Origin: Epichloe hybrida
Taxonomy: Eukaryota; Ascomycota; Sordariomycetes; Hypocreales; Clavicipitaceae
Direction: 5' to 3'
Assembly (NCBI GenBank): GCA_019022495.1
Contig: JAFEKR010000006.1
Location: 2,976,001 to 3,040,000 of the forward strand
Length of the DNA: 64,000 nt
Part shown: positions 26,634 through 37,507 of the stretch, in pieces
Layout of the letters: the number at the start of each line of letters is the position of its first letter
Position numbering within the stretch: position 1 is the stretch's first letter
Notes under the pieces: model-generated
What the model saw: the letters and a program-made list of their open reading frames with translations, nothing else
The model's database searches: none
Told to the model about the DNA's origin: nothing
Position numbers and translations under genes: made by a program

Positions 26634-28031
26634 TCAACTTGAGGTTGCCCCAGGAGAGCCACCATCCATTGAAACATCGCCCGTTTGACCCTGCTGGGCT
26701 ACATGAGTCTGCTGCTCCCTTTGCTGCTCGGCTATGCCTTCTGGAGTTTGCAGGAACTCATCGAACTCTGCAATTCGCATGCCCAGTTCCTTAGCTGCGG
26801 CCTCGATCCTTGCAATATAGCGGTCTTTCTTCGAAAGCGCTATGGTATCTCCCATGACGCTGTTGATCATACGTCTAGTAGGATCACCCATACCCCATAA
26901 AGCAACATCTGCCTGAAAAGATGCCATCACTGAGGGCGAACTTGCTGAGAGCATGGAGGGTTGCTGAAAGTTGATCATCGGACCAGGCTGATGAACAGAG
27001 GGTGTCTGTACAGTTGGAGTGAAAAGCGAAGGCTGAGGATTGTTGTTCTCTAATTTGTAGAATGGTGTGGTGTTAAAATCTACATGATGAGTAGGAAGAA
27101 AAGCAGGGCTAGGGACCGACGTACCATGAAACGTACACCTCGAACCACTCGCGTTGAACCAACAGTTGGTGCAACTACCGCACATTTGGCCGTCGTACAC
27201 GACACATTGGGTCCACGGCCCGTGGCCTTTGTGACAGTTTTTGCATGGACGATCCGCTACCTCGCCAGTGACGTGAGCCAACAAGGCTTCGACATTGCTA
27301 CGTCTCTCGATGTTGAGCTTCTGGTCACGACGTCGTTGCGCCGGCTCTCGTCGTGCAGTCTCGCCCGCCAGCTTTTTACAAAGCGTACTATCGATCTTGA
27401 CGGACTGATACGTCCTCAAGACTATATCGGCTGCGGTTTGGACAGGTACTGAATGATCATTCTTTACTGACACATCGTGGTTCTCCATAGATGAATGCGA
27501 TGGGGAAGTCATATTGCCTGCGAGATGATGCTCACCTTCATCTAAGTGAAATCCTCCTCCCGTAGTGTCGAATGCATTCTGCATGGAAGAATGAAGACCA
27601 GCGATAGAAGTCGAGTCATGACCAATCCCCCCTCCACTTGTCAGATGTATGGCATTGTCCGGATGACCATTACTACCGCTGGCTGCCAACTGGTTTACCT
27701 GTGCGGCGTCGTGATTGACGTCTGAATTAGCTTGCTGAGCAAACTGCCCCAGCTGGTCTTGAGCTGTACTAGGCAATGATGACTGGCGACTGGCGCGACG
27801 GCCGGCGTTCCCGAGCTTTGTGACTTTGCTGGCTTTGCCCCCGCGGGACATGGCTCTCTGGCCCGTAGTTGAGCCCCAGTGGAGGGCTTGTGGTGATATG
27901 GACGACAATGATAGATCTTGCTGGAATGGATAATACGTCGTCGAGGCAGCCGGCGACAGCTGCCCAAAGTTAGCTGGGAGGCAGTTGGCGTTTTGGGTCT
28001 CGTCGCAGCGGCTGGTCCAGCGGGCGTCCAT
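26634..28031 (-). CDS. Cys-rich (DUF3716-like) putative nuclear protein
   Basis: A single exon encodes 465 aa. The body is Gln/Ser/Asn/His-rich and mostly disordered. A compact Cys/His module at about 255-300 reads CKNCHKGHGPWTQCVV, then CGSCTNCWFN, then CTFH. This C-x2-C...C...C-x2-C...C pattern resembles the fungal DUF3716 module, which is probably zinc-binding. Just before it, basic stretches (KLAGETARREPAQRRRDQK) could be nuclear-localisation or DNA-contacting sequence. The C-terminus has a helix (KDRYIARIEAAAKELGMRIAEFDEFLQ) and a Gln-rich tail. A role in transcription or chromatin is likely from composition but not shown. It is not a Zn2Cys6 protein: the spacing is wrong. Confidence 0.75.
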   Translation of the reverse strand: MDARWTSRCDETQNANCLPANFGQLSPAASTTYYPFQQDLSLSSISPQALHWGSTTGQRAMSRGGKASKVTKLGNAGRRASRQSSLPSTAQDQLGQFAQQANSDVNHDAAQVNQLAASGSNGHPDNAIHLTSGGGIGHDSTSIAGLHSSMQNAFDTTGGGFHLDEGEHHLAGNMTSPSHSSMENHDVSVKNDHSVPVQTAADIVLRTYQSVKIDSTLCKKLAGETARREPAQRRRDQKLNIERRSNVEALLAHVTGEVADRPCKNCHKGHGPWTQCVVYDGQMCGSCTNCWFNASGSRCTFHGTSVPSPAFLPTHHVDFNTTPFYKLENNNPQPSLFTPTVQTPSVHQPGPMINFQQPSMLSASSPSVMASFQADVALWGMGDPTRRMINSVMGDTIALSKKDRYIARIEAAAKELGMRIAEFDEFLQTPEGIAEQQREQQTHVAQQGQTGDVSMDGGSPGATSS

Positions 28032-28503
28032 TGTGGGGATCTGATTGGCCCAAAGCCCGGCTGGTGCTGGTTTGGGACAACAGAGTTGTAGTGTCTCAGT
28101 AGCACATGCCGCCCTAAGACGACTCGGAAAAAAATATAAATAAGAAAGACAGTCTCATCAGCTCGTGGCAAGGGAACTCGTGGCATGGAGAGAGGACGAG
28201 ACAAACGAGATGAATAAGTGAATCGGGTCAGAGATGTTGTTGCATACAACGCGAGGTTGGTGCCTCAGGTGTGAGGGAAGAAAGCTCCCAATGCAGAAGC
28301 AGCAACTCACTTCTTGCTCACTTTCCCCCTCAACAAGAGGAGGGGAGGGGAGGGGAGGGGGAAACCTCGCGTTGACAAGCACACACACGCACACACACGC
28401 GCGCGATGACCAGAGAAAGATTCTAAGCAGAAAAAACTGTCTTTCTTTCTTGTTCAATTCTGTATGATCCGCTCGACTCGTCACCACGGCTACGTAACCT
28501 TGA
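28032..28503. other. Intergenic: promoter of the Cys-rich gene, 3' flank of CDC123
   Basis: It holds a GGGGA microsatellite (about 28337-28361) and CA/CG dinucleotide runs (about 28380-28405). No gene is seen. Confidence 0.6.
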
Positions 28504-29751
28504 TCAACGTCCAGCCGGTTGAGGATCCCATATCCCAGACGCCCTACCCTCTGTGATTTCCTTCCACTGCTGTGCAAACTCTCTCAAGCCGCCCTCGCCA
28601 GCCATACTCGCATCAACAACCTCCTTGGGCAGCTTATGAGCAGAGTATTGATGAGTACTGAAATTGAAAGCCGCAGGGTCATCCTTCTCGATAAGTCTGA
28701 GCTCTGGCAAAACATTGGGCTGGTAGTCGACCTTTGTGTCATCGTCAGTCTCTTCAGCAGCTGTTTCATCGCCGCCTATCTCTCCGACGTCGTCACTCGC
28801 AGAAGACCCAAAAAGTGGATGCTTCACCTCCGTGTCAAGTAGTTCTTGCCATGAGAATAACAGTGTGTCAGTTCGCGGAGCCCAAGGGTTGATATCCATC
28901 AGGCGGATTTTACCCAGACCATCCTCAGCTACGGGGTCCTCGGGGATGTACACATCAAAGGTGAAGCATGCGTCGGGAAACGAGAGCCTCATTTTCTCTT
29001 TGAAGAAAGTGTTAATCTTCTTCCACAACTGAGGTCTGAGTCCGTCCAAGAAGGAGTAGTAGTTCAAGTCCCGTTGGGTGATGCCGATGAGAGAACGTTG
29101 TTTGACAAAGCAACGGAACTCAAGTGCGACATGTGGCGTAAAAAAAGGTCGTAGGACAAGGACAGGCGCAAACGGCCGGGACGGCGGAGTTGACGTGCAC
29201 CCGTCAAAGGCATGATCAAGATCATGGGAGACAAACGATGAGGATTTAAGAAGCAAGTATATGTCATTCGGTGATGTGCATTTCAGCGTGTTCTGATGTG
29301 GCGAAACCCATTTGGCATCCTGGGGTGTCGACCAGTTCAACTTGGGAGCAACGGCGCCCCCGAGCTCGGCTATGACCTCTTTGATTCTGTTGTGTGTTTC
29401 TGGAAATCGTTCATTTGGAGGTAATCGAGGTGCCCCATCCTCATCATCCTCATCTGACGAGTCATCGTCCTGCCTTGCTCTGGGGTTGGCAGCTGCGCCA
29501 GAGGAATGCCATTCGGGATCAGACGACGCAACACCCCCTCCCTCTTCGGCTAGCAAGATACCGTCTTCTTGCAAATAAGCAACAGCAGATTGAGGTAGCG
29601 AGATGATTCTAGACTTCAAGCAAGAACTTCGATATTTTGGAAACCATGAGTCGTATGAGCAATTCTGGATATGGTCTTTGCTCACGGGAGGAAACACAAG
29701 GTCCCCGCCATCTTGAGGGGTTGAGTCCGGGCCGGGGGGTAGATGTGGCAT
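28504..29751 (-). CDS. cdc123: CDC123 (D123) eIF2 assembly chaperone
   Basis: Cdc123 is an ATP-grasp-fold protein that joins eIF2-gamma with eIF2-alpha, a step needed for translation initiation. A single exon from the ATG at 29751 gives 415 aa. A longer frame starts at 29874, but MPHLPPGPD fits the fungal family start better and the extra 41 residues look non-coding. Recognisable blocks are the early NCSYDSWFPKYRSSCLKSRIISLP, an acidic linker (about 85-110), KLNWSTPQDAKWVSP, SSSFVSHDLDHAF, LVLRPFF...EFRCFVKQRSLIGITQRD, FDVYIPED and IRLMDINPWAPRTD. The last holds the Asp/Asn metal-ATP ligands of the fold. It is divergent from CWC21. Confidence 0.93.
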   Translation of the reverse strand: MPHLPPGPDSTPQDGGDLVFPPVSKDHIQNCSYDSWFPKYRSSCLKSRIISLPQSAVAYLQEDGILLAEEGGGVASSDPEWHSSGAAANPRARQDDDSSDEDDEDGAPRLPPNERFPETHNRIKEVIAELGGAVAPKLNWSTPQDAKWVSPHQNTLKCTSPNDIYLLLKSSSFVSHDLDHAFDGCTSTPPSRPFAPVLVLRPFFTPHVALEFRCFVKQRSLIGITQRDLNYYSFLDGLRPQLWKKINTFFKEKMRLSFPDACFTFDVYIPEDPVAEDGLGKIRLMDINPWAPRTDTLLFSWQELLDTEVKHPLFGSSASDDVGEIGGDETAAEETDDDTKVDYQPNVLPELRLIEKDDPAAFNFSTHQYSAHKLPKEVVDASMAGEGGLREFAQQWKEITEGRASGIWDPQPAGR

Positions 29752-30107
29752 AGTTCGCCAACGAGGTAAATTTGCAGTGGAACTGAAGTAAGTACTTAGG
29801 TATGAATGGACAAGAAAATGAAGATCCAAAAAGCATTTGTCAGGATAGCTACTTGAGTAGAAAGAAACGTTCAAGTTCTGCCTTGACTCACTACAAAAAT
29901 TATGTCTGCGACAACTGTTGTGATGAGTCTGATGACCCCACCATGATCAATTCTGCCACCCATTACCAGCACTAATATCGCTCACCGCCTACCAAGATGG
30001 TCCATTTGAGCCCTCCCATGTCCGCTCCACTAGGAAGTGTTAGAGCTTCGTCATTGAATCCCATAACATACATGCACATCTTGGAATACCACCCAACAGG
30101 GAAAAAT
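29752..30107. promoter_or_regulatory. Shared divergent promoter of CDC123 and CWC21
   Basis: 356 bases separate the two start codons. CWC21 has a good A-rich start context (GAAAAATATG). I see no diagnostic elements. Confidence 0.5.
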
Positions 30108-30688
30108 ATGTCAGAAAACGTGGGTCTTTCCACTCCCCGAGGCAGCGGCACCTCGGGATACGTGCAGCGGAATCTCGCCCATCTCAAACCCCGGGATCAC
30201 GGAGCCCCATACGCCAAAGACCCAGACACTCTGCGGCACAAGCAGCGACAACCAGACAAAGGCATCCTGGAGCACGACCGCAAGAGACAAATCGAGGTAA
30301 AGGTGTTTGAACTCAGAGACCAGCTAGAAGAAGAAGAGTAAGCGGTATCCTACGCCTCCAATTTTCTTCTTCTTCTTTTGGGGATCCCCGCGCGCCTGTT
30401 AACAAGTCTGTCAGGATCGACGACGACGAGATCGAAAAACGATGTGACGACCTGCGAGAGAAGCTCTTGGCGGACGCGGAGTCGGAGTCGGGTGAAAAGG
30501 GGACTGGCTCCAGGAGGACTTTCAAAGAACATCAGGTACACGAGATGGCGGACGCCAAGATCAAAGAGAGCGAGCGACTGAGGAGGGCTCTCAGGATTAG
30601 CTCCGACTATGAGGAAGGCAGTCATTGGAGGAGGCAGGAGGAGAGACTTCGCGGCGCGGTGGAGAGGGGGCCTGAGAACGAGGAATGA
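30108..30688 (+). CDS. cwc21: CWC21 pre-mRNA splicing factor (SRm300/SRRM2 N-terminal family)
   Basis: This small spliceosome component contacts Prp8 and Snu114 near the catalytic centre. Two exons (30108-30337 and 30415-30688; 77-nt intron with a GTAAGC donor) give 167 aa. The N-terminus [20 protein letters not shown] is the diagnostic CWC21/SRm300 signature. It is followed by NLAHLKPRD and [21 protein letters not shown], then the cwf21 helical domain (about 55-95, [27 protein letters not shown]). The C-terminus, [26 protein letters not shown] plus [16 protein letters not shown], is charged and helical. The ATG at 30108 is chosen because it starts exactly at the conserved signature; the upstream open frame from 29997 is leader sequence. 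Confidence 0.94.
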
Positions 30689-32001
30689 GTGATGAGAGTC
30701 AATGGAGGAATGATCGCACAAGAGGTTGTTGGACATGGTCATGGTGGACATTGGGGACCGTATACGCCGGGGACTCGAGATGCGCAAATTCGCCATGTGG
30801 CGGCTTGAGGCCGGATGGACTGTAAGAGGATTTGTTTCGGCGCGACGGGGGAATGTCAGGTACGACGCTGAAGGAACGAGAAACCATGGCTGTTGCATAA
30901 GGCGTTCCAGGCTGGACTGGCGTTGCTTTGTATATGGCTACCTAGGTTGCTCGCGGATGATCATTTCACTAACTTTTTACTGACACGCACAAAGTGTTCC
31001 ATAATGGGACCTCTAAACACGCATAGACCGCTAGCCAAACTAACTGTTAGTATCACAGGATACTGATAACCTAATAGCAGGGGCTTTAGGGGTGGACTGA
31101 AGTATTTGTTAATCTATTCTAGTCTATCTAGAGAAGTGAAAAAAAGAGATTAAATAAAATCATACTTAGTGTGTAATTGATATAAGACAAAAGGTAGCTA
31201 AAGGAGGCTACTACACTACACTACACACTACACTACATTATGTACTGCATTAGAGAGAGATTTTCTAACTATACTACACTCAGAGTATTGTTTATAGTGT
31301 AGTTAGTTGTTACGACTTCGGTCGTCGGGTAGATAAACAGAGTAAAGGCTAAGATTTGCAGTCGCTACTAAAAAGGTGCTACCTAGGGGTAGGTGCGTAA
31401 AGGTCCTAAACTCCAACCTACTATATACAATATAATTACAGAGTACCTTTATCTAATTGGAGACATACAGACCCTGGTAAACCCAGGTGGACAACAGCCA
31501 AGGAGATATGCGTGCGATCGGATCGATCATGCCGGCTGCCAAGTGAGCGGTATCCGGCGCTAGTGGGATTTTGCCAGACATCCGGCCCGCACCGTGTTGA
31601 CGCTAACCAAAGTAGCCTTCCAAACGTTCCAAAAACCAAGAGATGGGTTAGTTGTCCAAGAAGGTGCCACCAGAAATCACCAAAGACGCGATGCACATTT
31701 CATGAGTGCAGTGGCAGTAGCTGATGACAAGGGGGTAAGGTTCGGCTGTCATGCAACATGTAATCCGTAAGTCCCGGCGCTAAAACCCCCCTACACCCCC
31801 CCCTGAGTGCCTTACTATTCAGGAAATTACAGGAACCCATCCATCCAACCAAGCACCCCCCATGTTACACCCCCCCCCGCCACCAGCTGCGCCTCCTTGC
31901 GCACTTCATCGGAAACTAAAATCCTTGGCCCCAACGAGTTCCTTCAAGCTCATCGTACGTACAGCATCGCTGCTACGTTTATCCTGCAAAACACAGCTGC
32001 G
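30689..32001. other. Left boundary of the accessory block; AT-rich repeat remnant
   Basis: No supportable gene is present. From about 31010 to 31440 the base composition drops sharply to AT-rich sequence with an ACTAC microsatellite (about 31210-31240), which looks like a decayed transposon or LTR remnant. The rest is upstream sequence of the ABC transporter, including two poly-C runs near 31795 and 31871. Confidence 0.55.
31029..31440. repeat. Possible decayed LTR or transposon remnant
   Basis: A sharply bounded AT-rich island (starting about TGTTAGTATCACAGGATACT near 31045) holds CACTACACTA repeats and a GTTACGACTTCGGTCG palindromic word near 31308. Its composition matches RIP-affected DNA rather than the flanks. 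I found no second copy in the window, so LTR identity is a guess. Confidence 0.35.
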
Positions 32002-35000
32002 ATGACCATGGTCCAGGGCCGTCTGATGCGGGATGAACGGGGTCTTGAGTCCGTTGCCGCTCTACGTTGTTTCGAAGGGCTTGATTTTGCACTCCTCTCC
32101 TTAGTTCCAGCTGTTGTTTTTGTCGTCGCGTTTCCGTTTCGTCTGGTCCATCTCACTAAATCTACTCGCAAAACACGCATTGGGCCGTTGCGCGTGTGCA
32201 AGTTTGTATGTGTTGAGGCTTCTTTCTATACACGCCACGCAGGCTTGAATGCTCGAATCTGCTAATCCCTGGCTTTTGCAGGCAGCCGCCATCATCCTGC
32301 TCGTTCTGCAGGTCGCCCAGCTTCTCTTTAGGTCTCGTCTCGGCATTGATCACACAAAGACATGGCTCCTCCCTTCAGCTACTATTAATGTCGTGGTTTC
32401 CATTCAATTGGCGGTTCTGTCTTGGGTGGAAGACGCTCGATCCATACGTCCCTCCTCCATGTTGAGCAGCTACCTCGTTGTCACTTTGATCTTGGATATT
32501 GCCGACTGTTGGATCCTGTGGCTGCGACGCAGTCATGATACTAACCTTGCGATGTCTACTGCATTCATCGTCGTCAAACTGGTCATGCTGTTTCTTGAGA
32601 GCTTGAGCAAAACATGTCGTCTATACGATATGGACCACCTATCCCCCGAGGCAACCAGCGGCTTGCTCAGCCGGAGTTTCCTTTGGTGGATGAATGGCTT
32701 ATTCCGACAAGGCCTTCGCTCTACTCTGGCCCTCGACGACCTATACCCACTCGACGAGCACCTTGCTTCTGCAGCTCTGAGTATCAATATTCAGGAGGCT
32801 TGGGCGCGCCGTCGCGAACCAATACGTCGATTCGAATTTCCCCTTGCGGCTTGGAGGGCTCTTTATTGGCACATTCTGTCTGCTGTGATTCCCCGCCTCT
32901 CTTTGATATTATTCACCTTTGCACAGCCTTTTTTGATAGCTCAGGTCTTGGGCCTGCTTACTCAATCTGACACCGATGCTAACCGCAATACCGGGTTATC
33001 ACTTGTCATGGTAGCAGCATTCATCTACTCCGGAAAGGCGTTCTCGCATCTCCATTATCAACACTGCGTCGATCGATTTATGACCATGTTTCGTGGAGCG
33101 ACCGTCTCGTTGATATACAATCATATGCTCACGCTTCCACTAAGTGATTGCGACGACTCATCTGTAATCACCTTGATGAGTACAGACGTAGACGAAATTG
33201 TACCTTGTCTTTCTGATTTGAATGAGGTCTGGGCGTATCTTATTGAGGTTGTGCTGGGTGTCGTGCTTCTGTCTCAACAGCTCGGCTGGGTTTGCATTGT
33301 ACCTCTTGTTGTCGTCGTCGGTGAGTACCAATGCCTCATTATTCTATGGACCAAGATACTGTCTTGGAGAAGCTTTGGAGACTAAAGAAAAGAAAAGCAT
33401 CTTTTTTGGGGACTGCAGAGATCGCCAGGACAGTGGGTGCGCGTCGAAAAGTCTGGGTTGATGCGATTCAGCGGCGCATCAACGTTACGGCCTCGATGCT
33501 GTCCGAAATGAGGAGCGTCAAGATGATGGGTCTGAGCCAGGTGCTGTCTCGCATCGTTCAGGAGCAGCGAGTCCAAGAGACTCGTGACATGTCAGGGGCC
33601 AGATGGTCCGTTGTCTGGCAGAACGTTGTTCAGAATCTACCCTGGACGCTCGCTCCCGCGCTTACGTTTGCCATTTATGTCAAGCAAGCGGCCAGTCGAG
33701 GGCAAACAGCTATTGATGTCACCCAGGCATTTACCAGCCTTTCGGTCATCACGCTGCTCACAGATCCCGTGGCAAAACTGCTAAGCGCAATTCCATCAAC
33801 CGCTGCTAGTACAGGATGTTTTGACCGAATCCAGGATTTTCTAGACCTTTCTCCAAGGAACGACCCACGCACTGTCTCTTCGTTTGTAAGAGCTCAGCCC
33901 GTAATGCGAAATAATGACTATGCCATCCATGCTCGGGGATTGATGCTCCGTCCTGCTCCCGCAGCCGACCCAATCGCTACTGATGTCAATTTCGCCGTCT
34001 CGCGAGGGTCACTCGTCATGGTTGTTGGGCCCGTTGGGTCTGGCAAGACAACACTGCTCAAGGCGATACTAGGGGAGGCCACAAAAGAAGATGGCTCATC
34101 GCTGACGGTTGCAAGCGTTCATGTCGCCTACTGCGCGCAGGTTCCCTGGCTTCCAAACACCAGCATTCGTCAAACTATCTCTGGTTATGTGGAAGACGAT
34201 TCAGGTCTGGACGAAAGGTGGTATAAGCAATGCTTGCAAGCTTGTGCGCTGGATCATGATTTGACCTGTCTACCAGACGGAGACAGGACTTTGGTCGGGA
34301 GCGCAAGCACCGTACTCAGCGGCGGCCAAAGAGCGAGGCTAGCCTTGGCTCGTGCCATTTATTCTCGCGCTGACACCATGCTACTTGATGACATACTGGG
34401 AGCTTTGGATACAAATACACAAGCGACCATCATGTCGCGCTTGTTTGGTGAGGCAGGAATACTCAGAAAACTTCAAACAACCGTTGTGCTTGTCACACAC
34501 GCAAGTCAGTCATCCCAGACACATATGACCGCCCACTCCGTCGACGCTGCTGACTAGTTTCTGAGTAGCGGGCTACCTGAAATATGCTGATAAGACTCTC
34601 ATCATCGCCAATGGACGAGTTGAAGAACGTGGTAGAGGCGAAGAAGCTTTGAGTGATGAGCTCATAGAAGTTCTGCACCTCCGGGAAAGGCCCAAGCAAG
34701 AGTCTGAGAACCTGGAGCAAGGGCGTGATCTAGCCGCCAGAGCAGATCTCGTTTCAGAAATAAACGAGAAAAATGACTTGAACAATTCAAGGGGCGACTT
34801 GGGTGTTTACCTTTACTATTTCAAATCTGTTGGCTGGCTGAACATGGCACTATTTGTGACGTTTGTCCTCATCGACGTCTTCTGCAGCAGCTTCACCAGT
34901 AAGTCGCTAATCACCCCTTCACGCTGCAGGCCAGCTGCAACTGACCTCCGAAAGACATCTGGCTCAAGTGGTGGGCCGAGATTCACGGAGGCCAGATTGC

Positions 35001-36940
35001 TCTTTATATGACTGTGTATATTTGCCTGGCAGTGTTGACCTCCATTGGTACGCTTGGATACGTCTGGTAAGGGAAAAAGCGCTTCCTCCGGTCTGTTCAT
35101 TGAAGCAAATGACATGGAACTAACGGAAACTCCAAGGGCAATGTTTATCCTCATTTCTCCGTGTACTGCTCGTCAGTTGCATGAAGTCCTTCTCAGAGTT
35201 GTTATGAGGCAAGTTGAAACCGCTTCTAGACATCACATATGCTAACGGCGTTTCAGGGCGCCACAAGCTTTCTTCTCCTCCACGGACAGTGGCTCCATCT
35301 TGAACCGGTTTAGCCAGGACATGACAATCATTGAATCCCAGCTGCCCACAAGCCTACTCATCGTCATATCGAGTATGTAATGGCCACGGAGTCACGATCG
35401 AAGCAAAGCACAGAAATCCTGACACAAGAGATAGATTTGTTTTCGTCCATCGCCGCTGCAGCATTGGTCGCGACGGGCTCCGCCTTTATGCTTGCGAGTG
35501 TCCCATTTTTGATCATTGCAATCTGGGCGCTACAGCATGTTTATCTCCGCACCTCGAGACAATTGCGAGTACTGGACCTTGAGGGCAGAAGCCCGCTCTT
35601 CACTCATTTCTTGGAAACCTCCACTGGCCTCGCCTCAATCAGAGCTTTTGGATGGCAATCAAGGTTCAGAGCCAAGAACGAACGGCTCGTCGACCAATCT
35701 CAGCAACCTCAGTATCTGTTGTACTGCGGCGAGAGATGGCTCAATCTGGTGCTGGACCTCATAGCTGGAGCGCAAGCTGTCCTAGTGGTAGGCCTCGCCG
35801 TTGGGCTTCGGCGTTTCACCAGCCCAGGACTCATAGGTGTCTCGCTGAACAGTGTCCTGTGTAAGTGGGAACTGCATGCTTTGAAATAATCATCTGCCAT
35901 TCAGGTCACTGACATCAAACCAATCAGCCTTCAGCGCCTGTCTGTCGTCTCTCGTATCGGGCTGGACGATGCTTGAGACCTCGCTCGGTGCGATTACAAG
36001 ATTAAAAGTTTTCGAGGCCACGGTAAAACCTGAAGACAAAAGTACGGAGACATACCGGCCGCCTGCAAGCTGGCCTTCACGCGGCGCAATCGAGTTTCGC
36101 AACGTCACATCCATTCATAGGTACGTCAGCGGGGATTCAAACCGGAGCCAATCCAGTTCATACTGACAGCTGCGGTTGCAGAGCGAATGTCGTTGGCATA
36201 CGCAACATCAATTTACAAGCCAAACCGGGACAGAAGATTGGCATTTGTGGCCGCACAGGAAGGCAAGCCAACTTCAACTATCGCAAAATGGTGCTTTAAC
36301 ACTGACTGACAGATGACAACTTCAGCGGTAAGAGTTCATTGGTGGCTACGATCGTTCGGCTTCTGGAGATAGACGAAGGCAAAATCATAATCGACGACGT
36401 AGACATTGCCACAGTACCGCGCGAGACACTCCGTCAGCGTTTGGTCAGTCTTCCACAAGATCCACTAATCCTAGCAGGTAGTGTAAAGCTCAATATTGAT
36501 CCAGAAGGTCAATGTACAGATGAAGCTGTATCAGCCGCTCTGGACCGCGTTGGACTCGGAGAGTTGACCCAGTCACGCGGAACAATGGCCGACGTCACGG
36601 CCACTTCGCTGTCTCGGGGTCAACAGCAACAACTTGCTCTGGCGCGGGCGCTACTAAAAAAAGGATTTCTGGAAGCACAATTCTGCTCCTGGACGAGGCA
36701 ACGAGCAATTTGGATGCCAATACAGACCAAGTGTTACAGCGCGTTTTGCGTGACGAATTCGCAGAGTGCACAAGAATTACGGTGGCGCATCGCATCGACA
36801 CCATAATGGACTCGGACATGATAATTGTGATGGACTCGGGCCATATTGTGGAAGTCGGACCACCAGGGGACCTGATGGATGGGAAGAGCGGATGGTTCGC
36901 CGAGCTGGCGAGGGCCAAGGGTCCAGGTGTTTCGGACTGA
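32002..36940 (+). CDS. ABCC-type (MRP-like) ABC transporter, frameshifted in NBD2
   Basis: This full-length fungal ABCC exporter has eleven exons: 32002-32205, 32282-33320, 33419-34504, 34569-34898, 34955-35066, 35137-35208, 35257-35372, 35429-35860, 35928-36120, 36182-36262, 36326-36940. The layout is TMD0, TMD1, NBD1, TMD2, NBD2, about 1426 residues. NBD1 has Walker A GPVGSGKTT, signature LSGGQ, Walker B MLLDD with the usual degenerate Asp, and H-loop VTHA. NBD2 has Walker A GRTGSGKSS split by an intron, signature LSRGQQQQ and LLLDEATSNLD. Two introns (35209-35256, 36263-36325) use GC-AG with the ideal AG|GCAAG donor. At 36656-36662 a run of seven A puts the Walker B part out of frame; one more base would restore it, so this is either a pseudogenising mutation or a sequencing error. 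The N-terminal start is uncertain (32002 or 32008). Confidence 0.85.
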
Positions 36941-37507
36941 ACCGGAACTCGCAGGCTGTGCTGTCGTTGCTTGGTACCATCTTTTGTTGGAGGACACTTG
37001 AGACGGAGGAGCTGAAGGGGTCGAAATGCATGTATTTTGATGATACTGATGACCACGGCGATGATGATTGTTCCGAGTTCTTGCCCTTCCAATCCCGTCC
37101 AAAAGGCCTCCTCTTATTCCCCCTCGTTATTTCTCGGCGTCCGACGTATTTCCTCGTACCTCGTATCTCGGACCTTCCAATATTCCTCCTTACCTCTCTA
37201 CTATCCAACACGTGTTTTGTTGAGATGTGGCACTGCATCCGGTATGCATTGAAAATCCCTCCTGATTTTCACCAACTGTCCTATAGATGACTTGGTGCGT
37301 CTGGACGGCTAATAATCACTCGGGAGCTGCAAATTCTATTTGCGGGTCTTCAAAGCCATCACCATCACGGGCAGACTGTGAGCATCTGTTCCTCATTCAA
37401 CATTCTGGGTGGTTGACTGTCTATGTTCGTGCTGTTTTATTTTCATGTTGACAAGTTGATTATCAAAATCCCTGTATGGCAGGGGGGGGGGGGCTTTTTC
37501 TGCCTCG
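36941..37507. other. Intergenic region (convergent ABC transporter and ureohydrolase)
   Basis: 3' flanks of two convergent genes, with a poly-G run near 37481-37492. No gene is seen. Confidence 0.6.
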
